A stretch of 64,000 nt of DNA from Lysobacterales bacterium (GCA_026988115.1 JALSLV010000047.1:1-64000), one strand, 5' to 3'. Positions 37,692 to 46,507 are shown, numbered from the stretch's first letter. Notes: generated by a model not told the origin, from the letters alone. Numbers and translations are program-made.

Positions 37692-38576
37692 TTATTTTTT
37701 TGAAAATAACTCGTCTAATTTTTGTTCGTATCTGTGGTAGCCTAAAAACTCATACATGTCTTCACGCGGTTGCATAATGTCGATGACATTGCGTTGATGA
37801 CCGTCTTTTAATAGCGCTTCGTAAACATTTTGTGCTCCTTTATTCATAGCTCGGTAAGCACCACAGCAATAAAGAACAATGTCGACATCGTGTACGCTCA
37901 GTTCTTTTTGAGAGTATAATTCAGTTTTTCCAAATTCGGTTATATTGGCAAGTATTGGCACTTTTACAGCCTTTTTAATTTGTTGGTATTGGGCTAGTGA
38001 CTGTACCGCTTCAGGGAATATCATGTCGGCTCCCGCTTCTACATAAGCCACCATGCGTTCGATGGCTGAGTCTATGCCTTCAATGGCGATGGCATCGGTA
38101 CGTGCCATAATGACAAATTCATCATCTGTTCGGGCATCAACAGCTGCTTTGACTCTATCGACCATTTCTTGTTTGGTAACCACTTCTTTATTGGGTCGGT
38201 GACCACAGCGTTTTTCTGCTACTTGGTCTTCCATGTGCATGGCTGCAGCGCCTGCTTTGATAACACTGCGTGTGGTTCGAGCAATATTAAAAGCACCGCC
38301 CCAACAGGTATCAACATCAATTAACAGTGGCAATTTACACACATCGGTGATTCTTCTGGTATCAATTAATACATCCTCTAATGATGAAATACCTAAATCA
38401 GGCATGCCCAAAGAATTAGCTGCCACACCTCCACCTGATAAATAAATGGCTTTGTGTCCAATCTTTTCTGCCATAAGTGCGGTTAATGCAGTAATTGTTC
38501 CCACAACGCTCAGGGGTTTATTGTTGGTAACAGCCGCGCGAAATAAGGATCCTGCTGATTGATTTAGATTTGTCAT
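37692..38576 (-). CDS. prpB: 2-methylisocitrate lyase PrpB
   Basis: The 294-residue TIM-barrel enzyme splits 2-methylisocitrate into pyruvate and succinate in the methylcitrate cycle. Signatures: [20 protein letters not shown], the metal-binding DVDTCWGG, the catalytic [10 protein letters not shown] (isocitrate lyase superfamily KKCGH) and [16 protein letters not shown]. The length is the family's usual 290-297. It is the first gene of a prpB-prpC unit that disposes of propionyl-CoA, for example from branched amino acids. No PrpR-type regulator lies next to it. Confidence 0.95.
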   Translation of the reverse strand: MTNLNQSAGSLFRAAVTNNKPLSVVGTITALTALMAEKIGHKAIYLSGGGVAANSLGMPDLGISSLEDVLIDTRRITDVCKLPLLIDVDTCWGGAFNIARTTRSVIKAGAAAMHMEDQVAEKRCGHRPNKEVVTKQEMVDRVKAAVDARTDDEFVIMARTDAIAIEGIDSAIERMVAYVEAGADMIFPEAVQSLAQYQQIKKAVKVPILANITEFGKTELYSQKELSVHDVDIVLYCCGAYRAMNKGAQNVYEALLKDGHQRNVIDIMQPREDMYEFLGYHRYEQKLDELFSKK

Positions 38577-38804
38577 AGTATAGCCTGATTAGATTCGCGC
38601 GTATTATACCAAGTTTGGATTTAAAAGACTAATTAGCATTTGCTTATATTATCTAGCAGGTTTAATTATTGAGACCACTAAAAGGGTTGTGAAATGGTTC
38701 GTTTGTTTTTTAATTTAGATTGATAAATTTAGTTGGGTTCTCTAATCAACAAAGTACGTCACTTTCCCCTGTTGGTTTAGTTAATCAGGTTAAAAAAGGA
38801 GTTT

Positions 38805-38827
38805 AAATGTGATACCAATCACAAATT
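38805..38827. promoter_or_regulatory. CRP-type binding site
   Basis: TGTGA-TACCAA-TCACA (38808-38823) matches both consensus half-sites of the cAMP receptor protein, flanked by A/T triplets (AAA and AAATT). Its centre is about 69-70 bases upstream of the start point expected from the promoter at 38851, close to the class I activating positions. A crp gene is not in the window. Confidence 0.65.
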
Positions 38828-38843
38828 GTAAATATATTTACAA
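38826..38843. promoter_or_regulatory. Perfect palindrome, candidate operator
   Basis: TTGTAAATATATTTACAA is an 18-bp perfect palindrome between the CRP-type site and the -35 box (8 bases upstream of it). It fits a dimeric repressor or activator site. TyrR boxes are TGTAAA-N6-TTTACA; here the spacer is N4, so TyrR is not assigned. Confidence 0.55.
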
Positions 38844-38850
38844 ATAGGTG

Positions 38851-38878
38851 TTGACTATTGTTTTGAGCTAGGTATAAA
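38851..38878 (+). promoter_or_regulatory. Sigma-70 promoter of the five-gene operon
   Basis: TTGACT (38851-38856) and TATAAA (38873-38878) with a 16-base spacer; each differs from consensus at one position. The expected start is near 38885, leaving a leader of about 42 bases before ATG 38927. Confidence 0.7.
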
Positions 38879-38926
38879 TGGATTTATTGAAAATGGAAAG
38901 TACTAATATTAATGCAAGAGGTTATT

Positions 38927-40060
38927 ATGAAGAATACACAGACAAGAAAGATAGAGTTGGTTAAATCACAAGCTAATAAAAACATCCAGGTGCAACCCAT
39001 ACCTGTTGTTCTTAACCAGTGCAAGCGAGCGTTTACCACAAGACATGTCAATTTAGGTGATGCGCATACCCTGTTAACAGGAGAAGTCAAGCCCAAAGCA
39101 GGAGATTTGGTTCTTTGTGAAGTGACCCGTTTGAGGCAACATTGCCGCATTGAACAGCCAAATGGACGGCGTAGTCGAATGTTTGTGCATGATAAGATTG
39201 TTGTTTGTTATGGAAACCGCTATGCGCCTGATCAATTTGAATCAGTTGTTCCTGATGATTTAAGTGCATGCCATTTGGTGGCAGGTGGTGGCGTTGCCTC
39301 TCACATGCGTTTTAAAAGCCCGAAGGTTAAACCCGCTACTGAAATTCAGCCTTTAGGGTTGTTGGGCAATAAACATGGACAAGTTTTAAATCTGAATCAA
39401 TACAATGTTTTGACTCCTTCTAAAACAGAAACTTCAAAAAACATTCCAATTCTTCTTGTCTCTGGATCTTCCATGAACGCAGGCAAAACAACAACAGTTG
39501 CTAGCCTGATTAAAGGGTTAACAGCGGATGGCTTTAATGTTTCGGCTGCAAAAGTTACGGGCACAGGCTCTGGTGGTGATTTATGGCATTTTATTGATGC
39601 AGGTGTATCAAAAGCAATTGATTTTACCGATGCAGGGCTGGTTTCAACTTACCTTATGTCAAATCAAAGCTTGGTTCGGTTATTTGATGAAATGATAACT
39701 TATTTAAAAACACCGCAAACAGATGTAATCGTAGTGGAAGTGGCAGATGGTATTTTACAAGGTGAAACGAAAGCATTGCTTGAATCACCAGAAATAATCA
39801 ATGCAACAACAGCAATGGTTTATACGGCAGGTGATAGTTCTTCCGCAGTTTATGGCGATAATTGGTTGCAATCACTGGGTTATCAAGTTTTGGGAATATC
39901 AGGGGTCGTTTCATCTAATCCATTGGGTGTTCAAGAAGTGGAAAAAATGACCTCTACTCCAATTTTTAAGAAAAAAGAAACGGTGGCGGCGGGTTTTGGT
40001 CATCAATTGCATGACATGCTCTTGGAATTAAGTCTTTCACCCCTAAGAGTGGATAAATAA
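38927..40060 (+). CDS. P-loop NTPase, DUF1611-like, operon head
   Basis: The 377-residue product has an N-terminal region of about 165 residues without a recognised domain and a C-terminal P-loop domain. The P loop is GSSMNAGKTTT (about 180-190), followed by LIKGLTADGFNVSAAKVTGT and VIVVEVADGILQGET, a pattern shared by DUF1611-type and BioD/MobB-like NTPases. AGAGG lies 6-7 bases before ATG 38927, which is preferred over 38912. It starts a five-gene operon with an exporter, a hydrolase, a porin and a secreted repeat protein; gap to the next gene is 6 bases. Function unknown. Confidence 0.7.
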   Translation: MKNTQTRKIELVKSQANKNIQVQPIPVVLNQCKRAFTTRHVNLGDAHTLLTGEVKPKAGDLVLCEVTRLRQHCRIEQPNGRRSRMFVHDKIVVCYGNRYAPDQFESVVPDDLSACHLVAGGGVASHMRFKSPKVKPATEIQPLGLLGNKHGQVLNLNQYNVLTPSKTETSKNIPILLVSGSSMNAGKTTTVASLIKGLTADGFNVSAAKVTGTGSGGDLWHFIDAGVSKAIDFTDAGLVSTYLMSNQSLVRLFDEMITYLKTPQTDVIVVEVADGILQGETKALLESPEIINATTAMVYTAGDSSSAVYGDNWLQSLGYQVLGISGVVSSNPLGVQEVEKMTSTPIFKKKETVAAGFGHQLHDMLLELSLSPLRVDK

Positions 40061-40066
40061 AACGCC

Positions 40067-41743
40067 ATGAAAAATCAATTTTCACCCTTTAACCCTCCAG
40101 CCAATTATTGGAAGAAATCTCGATTCCAAATAGTGCAACTGATTATTAATGGTTTACTCAAATCATCGGTTGTTGTTGGCAGTTATTATTGGGTGAAAAA
40201 CCTTTCTTCGCAGATAAGGAATCAACAAGAAATCAATACGCACACCATTGTTTATTTGTTAATCGCAGCAGGATTAATTGTGGCTTTACGGGTGCATGAA
40301 CGCTACGTGTCAGAAAAAATGTCACAACGTTACATCAATTCACTTCGTTCGGGCTTGCTTAAACGTTTAATGCGTGCCTCGGTTAGAAACATTCAAGCGC
40401 GGACTATCGGAAACTTATCTTCACGTTTGGCAGGTGATTTATCTGCTTTAAAGCGATGGTTGAGTCTAGGGATTTCACGATTAATCACACACAGCTTGTT
40501 GTTGCTATTGACGACACTATTGGTTTTTAAGATAAATGCGTCATTGGGTGTTGTTATTTCATTAACCTTAATGGCTTTGTTGGTGTTGTCGGTGCTTGTT
40601 GGTGGTTTTTTAAAAAATAGCATTAGGGTTGTTCGGCGCAATAGGATTGCCATTCACAGTTTGTTGGTGGAACGCTTGTCGTCATTGGCTACAATTCGCT
40701 CTATGGGAAAAGAAGGGCGTGAAGTGGCACGAATTAATAAACAAGCAAAAAAATTAGAAAAAAACATTGCAAAACAGGGGGTGTTTTTGGGTTTTATCCG
40801 CGGCATAGGAGACTCTTCTTCATTAATTTTAATCAGTGTGTTTTTTGTCTTTAATGGGCTAAATAATCATGTTTTGGCATTAGATGAAATCACGGCTTTG
40901 ATAAGTATTATTTTGTTTTTAAATTCCCCAATTAGGGAATTGGGTAGGACGCAAGAATATTACCAAGGAGCGAAATTATCCATCGCAAAAATTGAAGAAT
41001 TGTATGCCATTCCCAGAATAGTCAGAGGCAAAAGCAGTCACGAAACGATTGAAAAAGATTCGGCTTCGCTTGGGCGAATTGAGTTAAGAAATACCACCGT
41101 AAAAGAAACGTTTAAACAGCTGTCTGTACGTGCCCAAAATGGTGAGCATATTGCATTGACTGGAACTAATGGCTCAGGCAAGAGCACATTAATTCAGATT
41201 GTACTTGGCTTGATAAAAGTGGACTCAGGTTTTGTTCGAGTTAATGGCAGTGCGCCCAATAAGACACCTTCGTTAGATAGAGCAAATCATATTGGTTTTG
41301 CCTCGGCAGAAGCGGGTCTTATCAAAGGCACTTTGTTGGAAAATTTATGTTACCGTAAAGGCAAAGAAAATTTGCAAGGATTTGATGAATTAATGGAGTT
41401 TTGTCAATTAAATAACCTAGTCAAAAAACTTCCCAAGGGTTTGAATACACGCATTTTAGAAAAAGGAAAGAACTTATCTTCGGGCGAAAAAGCACGCATT
41501 TTATTATTTAGGGCCTTATTAGGGAAACCTGCCATATTGATATTAGATGAGCCTGAGAGTTATCTAGATAAACAAGGTCTTGAAATCATAAAAAGCCTAT
41601 TAGGAGAGTATAAAGGTACTATTTTAATGGCGACACACAATATCGAATTAATAAAGCTTTGCCATAAAGAGTGGAATATGGATAGTTTAAAGAAAAACAA
41701 ATCTCCAGTGAGACTAATAAATGATTATGCAGAAAACAAATAA
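40067..41743 (+). CDS. ABC exporter (fused permease and ATPase) with altered Q loop
   Basis: The 558-residue product has six hydrophobic segments in residues about 20-300 and a C-terminal ATPase. Walker A is GTNGSGKST (about 367), signature LSSGEKAR, Walker B ILILDEP, and the H loop MATHN. The Q-loop Gln expected in V-P-Q before the GT(L/I)xEN segment is absent (FASAEAGLIKGTLLEN). It is probably a homodimeric inner-membrane exporter. The downstream hydrolase gene starts 23 bases before its stop codon. Cargo is unknown; no peptidase C39 domain is present, so a processed bacteriocin-type cargo is not indicated. Confidence 0.88.
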   Translation: MKNQFSPFNPPANYWKKSRFQIVQLIINGLLKSSVVVGSYYWVKNLSSQIRNQQEINTHTIVYLLIAAGLIVALRVHERYVSEKMSQRYINSLRSGLLKRLMRASVRNIQARTIGNLSSRLAGDLSALKRWLSLGISRLITHSLLLLLTTLLVFKINASLGVVISLTLMALLVLSVLVGGFLKNSIRVVRRNRIAIHSLLVERLSSLATIRSMGKEGREVARINKQAKKLEKNIAKQGVFLGFIRGIGDSSSLILISVFFVFNGLNNHVLALDEITALISIILFLNSPIRELGRTQEYYQGAKLSIAKIEELYAIPRIVRGKSSHETIEKDSASLGRIELRNTTVKETFKQLSVRAQNGEHIALTGTNGSGKSTLIQIVLGLIKVDSGFVRVNGSAPNKTPSLDRANHIGFASAEAGLIKGTLLENLCYRKGKENLQGFDELMEFCQLNNLVKKLPKGLNTRILEKGKNLSSGEKARILLFRALLGKPAILILDEPESYLDKQGLEIIKSLLGEYKGTILMATHNIELIKLCHKEWNMDSLKKNKSPVRLINDYAENK

Positions 41744-42536
41744 AAACAACCCAAAGTTTAGCGGCAGCATAAAGAAAGGCAGTTTATCTTCTTGTGATAA
41801 ATTAAAGTACTATTATGTTAAGGGCGGTGACGAAATAAGCAATATTGTGGTTTTGGTTCATGGTATTTCCAGAAATGCTGAAGAAATAATTAACAGTTTT
41901 AGTCAACAGATGAGTCCTGACAGCTTACTAATCGCACCAGTTTTTTCTAAAGATTATGCCACTGATTACCAACGCTTAGGTCGGAAAAGTAAAGGACCAA
42001 GAGCCGATTATATACTGCAAGCCACCATCAATGAGTTGTCAACTCAGTATGATATTGAAGTGAATAAGATAAATTTATTTGGCTTTTCAGCAGGAGCTCA
42101 ATTTGTGCAACGATATGCCTTTGCCCATCCTGCTCAGGTGAAAAAAGTAGCCATTGTGTCAGCAGGTTGGTATACCATGCCAAGCTTTAGTGAGTATTAC
42201 CCTTATGGTTTAAAGCTCAGAAATGAATTTTCGGATATTGATTTTAAGTTCATGCGATTCTTGAGAGTTAAATACCGTGTGTATGTTGGAGAAAAAGATT
42301 ATTTGCGTGATAAATCACTAAATAAAAGCAAAAAAGTTGACAGATTGCAGGGTCAAAACCGATTAGAAAGAGCTGAAAGTTGGACAAATAAAATGAATAA
42401 GTGTTTTGAAAAATACGCGATAAAAAACAGAGTCAGTTTAGAAGTTTTAGAGAATGTTACCCACGATTTTAGTTTAGCTGATAATTTGGGTCATCTGTGT
42501 GGAAAAGTTTCTCGTTGGTTTAAGCAAGAAGATTAA
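41721..42536 (+). CDS. Alpha/beta hydrolase (esterase/peptidase-like)
   Basis: The 271-residue product shows VVLVHGISRNAEEI (oxyanion region), the nucleophile elbow LFGFSAGAQF (Ser about 122) and a C-terminal His in NVTHDFS (about 247), the elements of a serine alpha/beta hydrolase; the acid residue is probably in VYVGEKD. No signal peptide is visible. Several Lys-rich stretches occur near the end (LNKSKKVDRLQ). It overlaps the ABC exporter gene by 23 bases and precedes the porin gene by 3 bases, so it belongs to the same system. Substrate unknown. Confidence 0.82.
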   Translation: MIMQKTNKNNPKFSGSIKKGSLSSCDKLKYYYVKGGDEISNIVVLVHGISRNAEEIINSFSQQMSPDSLLIAPVFSKDYATDYQRLGRKSKGPRADYILQATINELSTQYDIEVNKINLFGFSAGAQFVQRYAFAHPAQVKKVAIVSAGWYTMPSFSEYYPYGLKLRNEFSDIDFKFMRFLRVKYRVYVGEKDYLRDKSLNKSKKVDRLQGQNRLERAESWTNKMNKCFEKYAIKNRVSLEVLENVTHDFSLADNLGHLCGKVSRWFKQED

Positions 42537-42539
42537 AAC

Positions 42540-43643
42540 ATGAAATTTTTAATTTGTTTACTAATAATGGCATTTAGTTTGAACCTGAATGCAAAAATCA
42601 GCTACGATTTTGGTGCAAGAATGGAGGCTGATTATAGTTTTTATGATGACGACCAAAATATATTTCCTGATAAAGAATGGGATGTTAGGCGGTTTCGATT
42701 TGGTTTGTTTACTAAGTTTAATGAGAAGTTTTCTGCCTATTTTCAATCTGATATTTCTAATTTTGAGAGGAAGCGAAAAGGTGCAACACAAGCGGTATGG
42801 TTGCGTTATCGACCAAATAAGAGAAATGAATTTTTTGCAGGTAAAATGGAAATGCCATTTAGTCTTGAGAGCGTCAGTAACTCTAAATACCATTTTTTTA
42901 TGGAACGTTCTATTTCTAGTGCCTTAACTGAGCGTTTTGGAACTGGGATTAACTACATCCATTATGGGAAAGATTGGAATATTCGATTTGGACTATTTGG
43001 TGATGATCACTACGAACTGGGAAGTTCAAGTTTTTATGGCAAAGCCATGACGACCCGATTTGGTAAAAAAATAAAAATAGCTGGCAATAAGTTTTATTTT
43101 GGTGCTTCTTTTCAATATAGAAAACCTAATACATCAATCAGAATTAGAACGCGGCCAGAATCTAATGCATTTAATTATAAACTACTTGATACAGGTACAT
43201 TGTTTTTTATTAATTCGATTGAAAAGTATGGGTTGGAGGCTCTATGGAAGAAAGGCTTATGGACAATGCAAGCAGAATACATACAGAATAAGTTTACCCG
43301 AGATTTTGTGCAGCCAGACCTTAAATACGACGGTGGGTATTTTATTATAAGTAAAATATTTAATGGTCAAAGGCGATTTAGTTTTAGGAAAGGTGAGTGG
43401 GCATCGACCAAGGTAAAAAAACACAGAACTTGGGAAGTGTCGGCTCGTTACAGTTATTTAGATTTAACAGATGAAAACTTAAATGCAGGATACGAAGAAA
43501 ATATTTCATTAGGAATAAATTATTATATAAGCAATAAAAATCGTTTAATGTTTAATTACATACAAGCGAAAACAACACCCAATAGTTTTGGAATAAATCA
43601 AACACTAAATATACTTCAAGCCAGATTTCAGCTTGAGTTTTAA
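42540..43643 (+). CDS. OprP/OprO-like outer-membrane porin
   Basis: The 367-residue product has a signal peptide (MKFLICLLIMAFSLNLNAK) and a barrel of amphipathic strands resembling phosphate-selective porins: DVRRFRFGLFTKFNEKFSAY, LRYRPNKRNEFFAGKMEMPF, and FMERSISSALTERFGTGINY. It ends in the strand LQARFQLEF with the terminal Phe that BAM recognises. Many Arg and Lys residues suggest an anion-selective pore. It is gene four of the operon, 3 bases after the hydrolase and 12 before the repeat protein. Confidence 0.85.
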   Translation: MKFLICLLIMAFSLNLNAKISYDFGARMEADYSFYDDDQNIFPDKEWDVRRFRFGLFTKFNEKFSAYFQSDISNFERKRKGATQAVWLRYRPNKRNEFFAGKMEMPFSLESVSNSKYHFFMERSISSALTERFGTGINYIHYGKDWNIRFGLFGDDHYELGSSSFYGKAMTTRFGKKIKIAGNKFYFGASFQYRKPNTSIRIRTRPESNAFNYKLLDTGTLFFINSIEKYGLEALWKKGLWTMQAEYIQNKFTRDFVQPDLKYDGGYFIISKIFNGQRRFSFRKGEWASTKVKKHRTWEVSARYSYLDLTDENLNAGYEENISLGINYYISNKNRLMFNYIQAKTTPNSFGINQTLNILQARFQLEF

Positions 43644-43655
43644 TCAGAGGATATT

Positions 43656-45899
43656 ATGAAAATTTTTATATTACTTTTATTGATTGCGATTAGTGGTCAA
43701 GTTACAGCCATTAATGTGACCGCACCTATACGAACAAGCCATGTTGGACCCGATTCGAATAAAGAATACGATGCTGAAGAGTCTGCTGTTGCATTCAACT
43801 CACAAAATAATGAGTACCTAATCGTCTTTGAAGGAACAGACTCTATTACAGGAACAGGTGTTAATGTTAAGGCAGCTATAGAAATCTTTGCCCAAAGAAT
43901 TGATGCCACAACAAATGCCCCGCTTGCTCAACTGATAAAAATAAGCGAAATGGGACCCTCTGGCAATACCACCTATGATGCCAGAAAACCAGATGTAGTC
44001 TATAACCCACAAGCCAATGAATACATAGTGGTGTGGTATGGAGACACCAACTCTGTAAGCGGGGCTAATACGGTAGAAGGAGAGTTTGAGATATGGGGAA
44101 GAAGGATAAATGCAGCAAATGGACAGCCTGTTGGCTCGCAATTTAAAATTTCAGAAATGGGGCCGACTGCCAACCGTTCTTACGATGCTGTCGATCCTGT
44201 GATTGCTTATAATGAAATAGAAAACACTTATTTAGTGGTATGGCGTGGAGAAGATGGTAACACAGTAAATGCAATAGGAGAGTTTGAAATTTATGGTCAG
44301 CAGTTAAGTGCCTCTGGTGCTCAGATTGGTGCCAATGATTTTAGAATTTCGGATATGGGTGCGAATGGCCAGCCCATTTTTGATGCCTATTCACCATCAA
44401 TTGCCTACAATAAAACCAATAATGAATTTTTAGTGGTTTGGTATGGGGATGACGATAAAAATGGACATGTCAGTGGTGAGTTTGAGATATATGGCCAGCG
44501 CTTAAATGCAAGTAACGGGGCAGAAGTAGGGGTTAATGATTTTCAAATTTCTGAAACAGGTGTTCCTGGTTTTGCCACGCGATCAGCTCAGTTTCCATCA
44601 GTTGCGTGGAACAGCATTGATAACCAATACCTCGTTGTTTGGTCTGCTGATCCAGCCACAGGGGTTTATGTCGGTAATGAGTTTGAAATATTCGGGCAAA
44701 TATTAGCAGCAGATGGTAGTGAAATTGGAGATGATGATTTTGCTATCAGCCACATAGGACCCGATGGAAACAATAACTACGATGCCTTTAGACCACAGGT
44801 CGAATACATGAAGCAATCAAAGCAATATTTGGTGGCTTACCGAGCGGATACTGATGTGGATGGTGAGTTTGAAATATTTATGCAAAGACTTGATGGAAAA
44901 ACACAGCTTAGGCTAGGGCAAACAAGCCAAAGGATTTCACACGCAGGTCCTGAGGGGTCATTGGTCTATGATGCTAGGCGAGTGGACCTTGGCTATAACA
45001 GCAATACAGGCGAAGCCCTATTAATTTGGGAACAAGAAGATAATAACACTTCGCAAATATTGGGTGAATTAGAAATCTATGCCAGCACAGTAACTCCCTC
45101 AGAGTTCATTGCGGATTACACCACCTCAGGTTCGTGGTATGACGTCAATCGCAGTGGAGAAGGCTACATAATCGAAATGTTGCCCAATAATGGCGTGCTT
45201 GTGATGTGGTTTACGTATTTACCCAATCAAGCTGAACAGGCGTGGTTGATAGGCACAGGGAGTTATAATGGTAATAGAATCCTTTTGGAAAATGTACAAA
45301 TTACCTCGGGCGGTGTTTTTGGCCCTACTTTTGATCCTGCATTAGTGCAACGTCAAGTGTGGGGAGATATTTCCTTTGAATTTGATGGCTGCAATGCAGG
45401 AATTATCAATTACAATGCCATAAGTAGCAGTTACGGTGATGGCGATCACGCAACAACCCGATTAACCAGTTTATCTGGAGCAAATTGTACAACACATGCT
45501 CAATCAACAGATGTTTTAGATGGAATATCTGGTGCGTGGTATGACCCAACACATGATGGTGAGGGGTGGTTTTTAGAATACCTTGGAAGCAATAATGTCC
45601 TGATGTATTGGTTTTCTTATGATAACCTAGGTAACCAAAAGTGGATGTTAGATGTCGGAACGATTGATGCAAATAACCTCATTACTTTTGCCAATATGAG
45701 TCAAAAGAATGGCACGTTTTTTGGAGAAAACTTTAACCCAGCGAATGTCAATAATATCAACTGGGGAACCATGCAAATGCAGATAAATGACTGCAACTCA
45801 CTGTCGGTGAGTTACGATTCGCCTATCGGAATTTATGGTCAAGGTGTATTAAATGCTACCCGAATTACTGATATTGATCAGATAGAATGTCAGTTATAA
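43656..45899 (+). CDS. Secreted protein: seven propeller-like repeats plus two C-terminal WYDP/GEGW domains
   Basis: The 747-residue product has a signal peptide (about residues 1-19). Residues about 27-475 hold seven repeats of 60-70 residues with the core (I/T)S-x-x-G-x-x-x-x-x-x-(Y/F)DA, AYN, (E/Q)-(Y/F)-L-V-V-W, then FEI(Y/F)GQ; seven copies suggest a seven-bladed beta-propeller. Two related domains of about 110 residues follow (SGSWYDVNRSGEGYIIEML and SGAWYDPTHDGEGWFLEYL), each ending near a Cys pair region (DGCNAG, DCNSL). This C-terminal domain occurs in secreted proteins of Xanthomonas-like bacteria, as I remember. Last gene of the operon; probably surface-exposed or released, role unknown. 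Confidence 0.8.
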   Translation: MKIFILLLLIAISGQVTAINVTAPIRTSHVGPDSNKEYDAEESAVAFNSQNNEYLIVFEGTDSITGTGVNVKAAIEIFAQRIDATTNAPLAQLIKISEMGPSGNTTYDARKPDVVYNPQANEYIVVWYGDTNSVSGANTVEGEFEIWGRRINAANGQPVGSQFKISEMGPTANRSYDAVDPVIAYNEIENTYLVVWRGEDGNTVNAIGEFEIYGQQLSASGAQIGANDFRISDMGANGQPIFDAYSPSIAYNKTNNEFLVVWYGDDDKNGHVSGEFEIYGQRLNASNGAEVGVNDFQISETGVPGFATRSAQFPSVAWNSIDNQYLVVWSADPATGVYVGNEFEIFGQILAADGSEIGDDDFAISHIGPDGNNNYDAFRPQVEYMKQSKQYLVAYRADTDVDGEFEIFMQRLDGKTQLRLGQTSQRISHAGPEGSLVYDARRVDLGYNSNTGEALLIWEQEDNNTSQILGELEIYASTVTPSEFIADYTTSGSWYDVNRSGEGYIIEMLPNNGVLVMWFTYLPNQAEQAWLIGTGSYNGNRILLENVQITSGGVFGPTFDPALVQRQVWGDISFEFDGCNAGIINYNAISSSYGDGDHATTRLTSLSGANCTTHAQSTDVLDGISGAWYDPTHDGEGWFLEYLGSNNVLMYWFSYDNLGNQKWMLDVGTIDANNLITFANMSQKNGTFFGENFNPANVNNINWGTMQMQINDCNSLSVSYDSPIGIYGQGVLNATRITDIDQIECQL

Positions 45900-45940
45900 A
45901 TTGTAAATTAGTTTACATTCATCAAATTTGAGAATATAGT

Positions 45941-46050
45941 TAGTGCCTGACCGCGAAAGGAATCGTAGCGAGGGAATGTCTGGTTTGAAGCAATTTATGC
46001 ATAAATCCAGCTTTTCAGCAGTAGATTACTTCTTTCTCGGTCAGGCACTA
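45941..46050. mobile_element. 110-bp MITE with TAGTGCCTGACCG terminal repeats
   Basis: TAGTGCCTGACCGCGAAAG (45941-45959) and CTTTCTCGGTCAGGCACTA (46032-46050) are inverted repeats with one mismatch. The outer TA may be a duplicated TA target. The right end resembles 8315-8363, so both may belong to one family. No coding capacity. Confidence 0.75.
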
Positions 46051-46093
46051 TTAAATGAATCTGAGAATTAACACTAAAATAAAGGAAAATATT

Positions 46094-46366
46094 ATGAAAA
46101 TCAAAAATAAAATAAAAATTATGTCTTGTACATTGGTACTTATTTCAAATTTTGCATGGTCACAACAAGTCACGAAAGTGAATAAAAACTGTTATGTTAT
46201 CAATAAAGATATTGTTGGCACTGGAGGATCTCCATCGGATGTTATTGGTACTGGAGGATCTCCAAGTGAAATAATAGGTATTGGAGGATCTCCAAGTGAA
46301 ATAATAGGTATAGGTGGTATTACTACTTATTGTACCCCAAAAAATAGTAGTGGCACAGATAGTTAA
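46094..46366 (+). CDS. Small secreted peptide with GIGGSPSE(I/V)I repeats
   Basis: The 90-residue product starts at ATG 46094, with AAGGA about 9 bases upstream; an earlier in-frame ATG at 46055 lacks a site. A signal peptide (about residues 1-26, ending FAWSQ) leads to a mature peptide of about 65 residues. Three to four 10-residue repeats, G(T/I)GGSPS(D/E)(V/I)I, sit between two Cys residues (KNCYV and TYCTP), so a disulfide could close the repeat region into a loop. No family recognised. The motif EIIGIGGI recurs at the C terminus of the DUF5666-like protein two genes downstream. A terminator follows. Confidence 0.65.
   Translation: MKIKNKIKIMSCTLVLISNFAWSQQVTKVNKNCYVINKDIVGTGGSPSDVIGTGGSPSEIIGIGGSPSEIIGIGGITTYCTPKNSSGTDS
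46217..46306 (+). repeat. 30-bp in-frame tandem repeat, three copies plus a partial
   Basis: Units begin at 46217, 46247 and 46277 (GG.A.TGGAGGATCTCCA), with a partial fourth at 46307. Copies two and three differ by one base. They encode the 10-residue repeat of the secreted peptide; copy number could change by slippage. Confidence 0.85.
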
Positions 46367-46393
46367 TAATTGTATTTCACAATAAAATAAAAG

Positions 46394-46420
46394 CCTTAAC
46401 AATTGTTTTAAGGTTTTTTT
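46394..46420 (+). terminator. Rho-independent terminator of the GIGG-repeat peptide gene
   Basis: CCTTAA (46394-46399) and TTAAGG (46408-46413) form a stem around an inner self-complementary ACAATTGT, followed by seven T. Confidence 0.65.
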
Positions 46421-46507
46421 AACATTGGAATAATATATTTGCAAATAACTTTACAATTTAAATATTATGTTTTTTTAGAGATTAAATAACTTTGATAATA
46501 ACTTTAA

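Larger units (their letters stand above)
38577..38926. other. 350-base divergent intergenic region
   Basis: Separates prpB (minus) from the five-gene operon (plus). The right half holds a CRP-type site, an 18-bp palindrome and a sigma-70 promoter listed separately. In the left half (38577-38800) I see no hairpin or gene; it should contain the prpB promoter, but no convincing boxes were found. Confidence 0.7.

Noticed and set aside
38826-38843. TyrR box
   Set aside because: TGTAAA and TTTACA are spaced by 4, not 6, bases; only a generic operator is proposed.
46217-46316. Tandem 30-bp repeat as a CRISPR array
   Set aside because: The units are directly adjacent without spacers and in frame inside a peptide gene.
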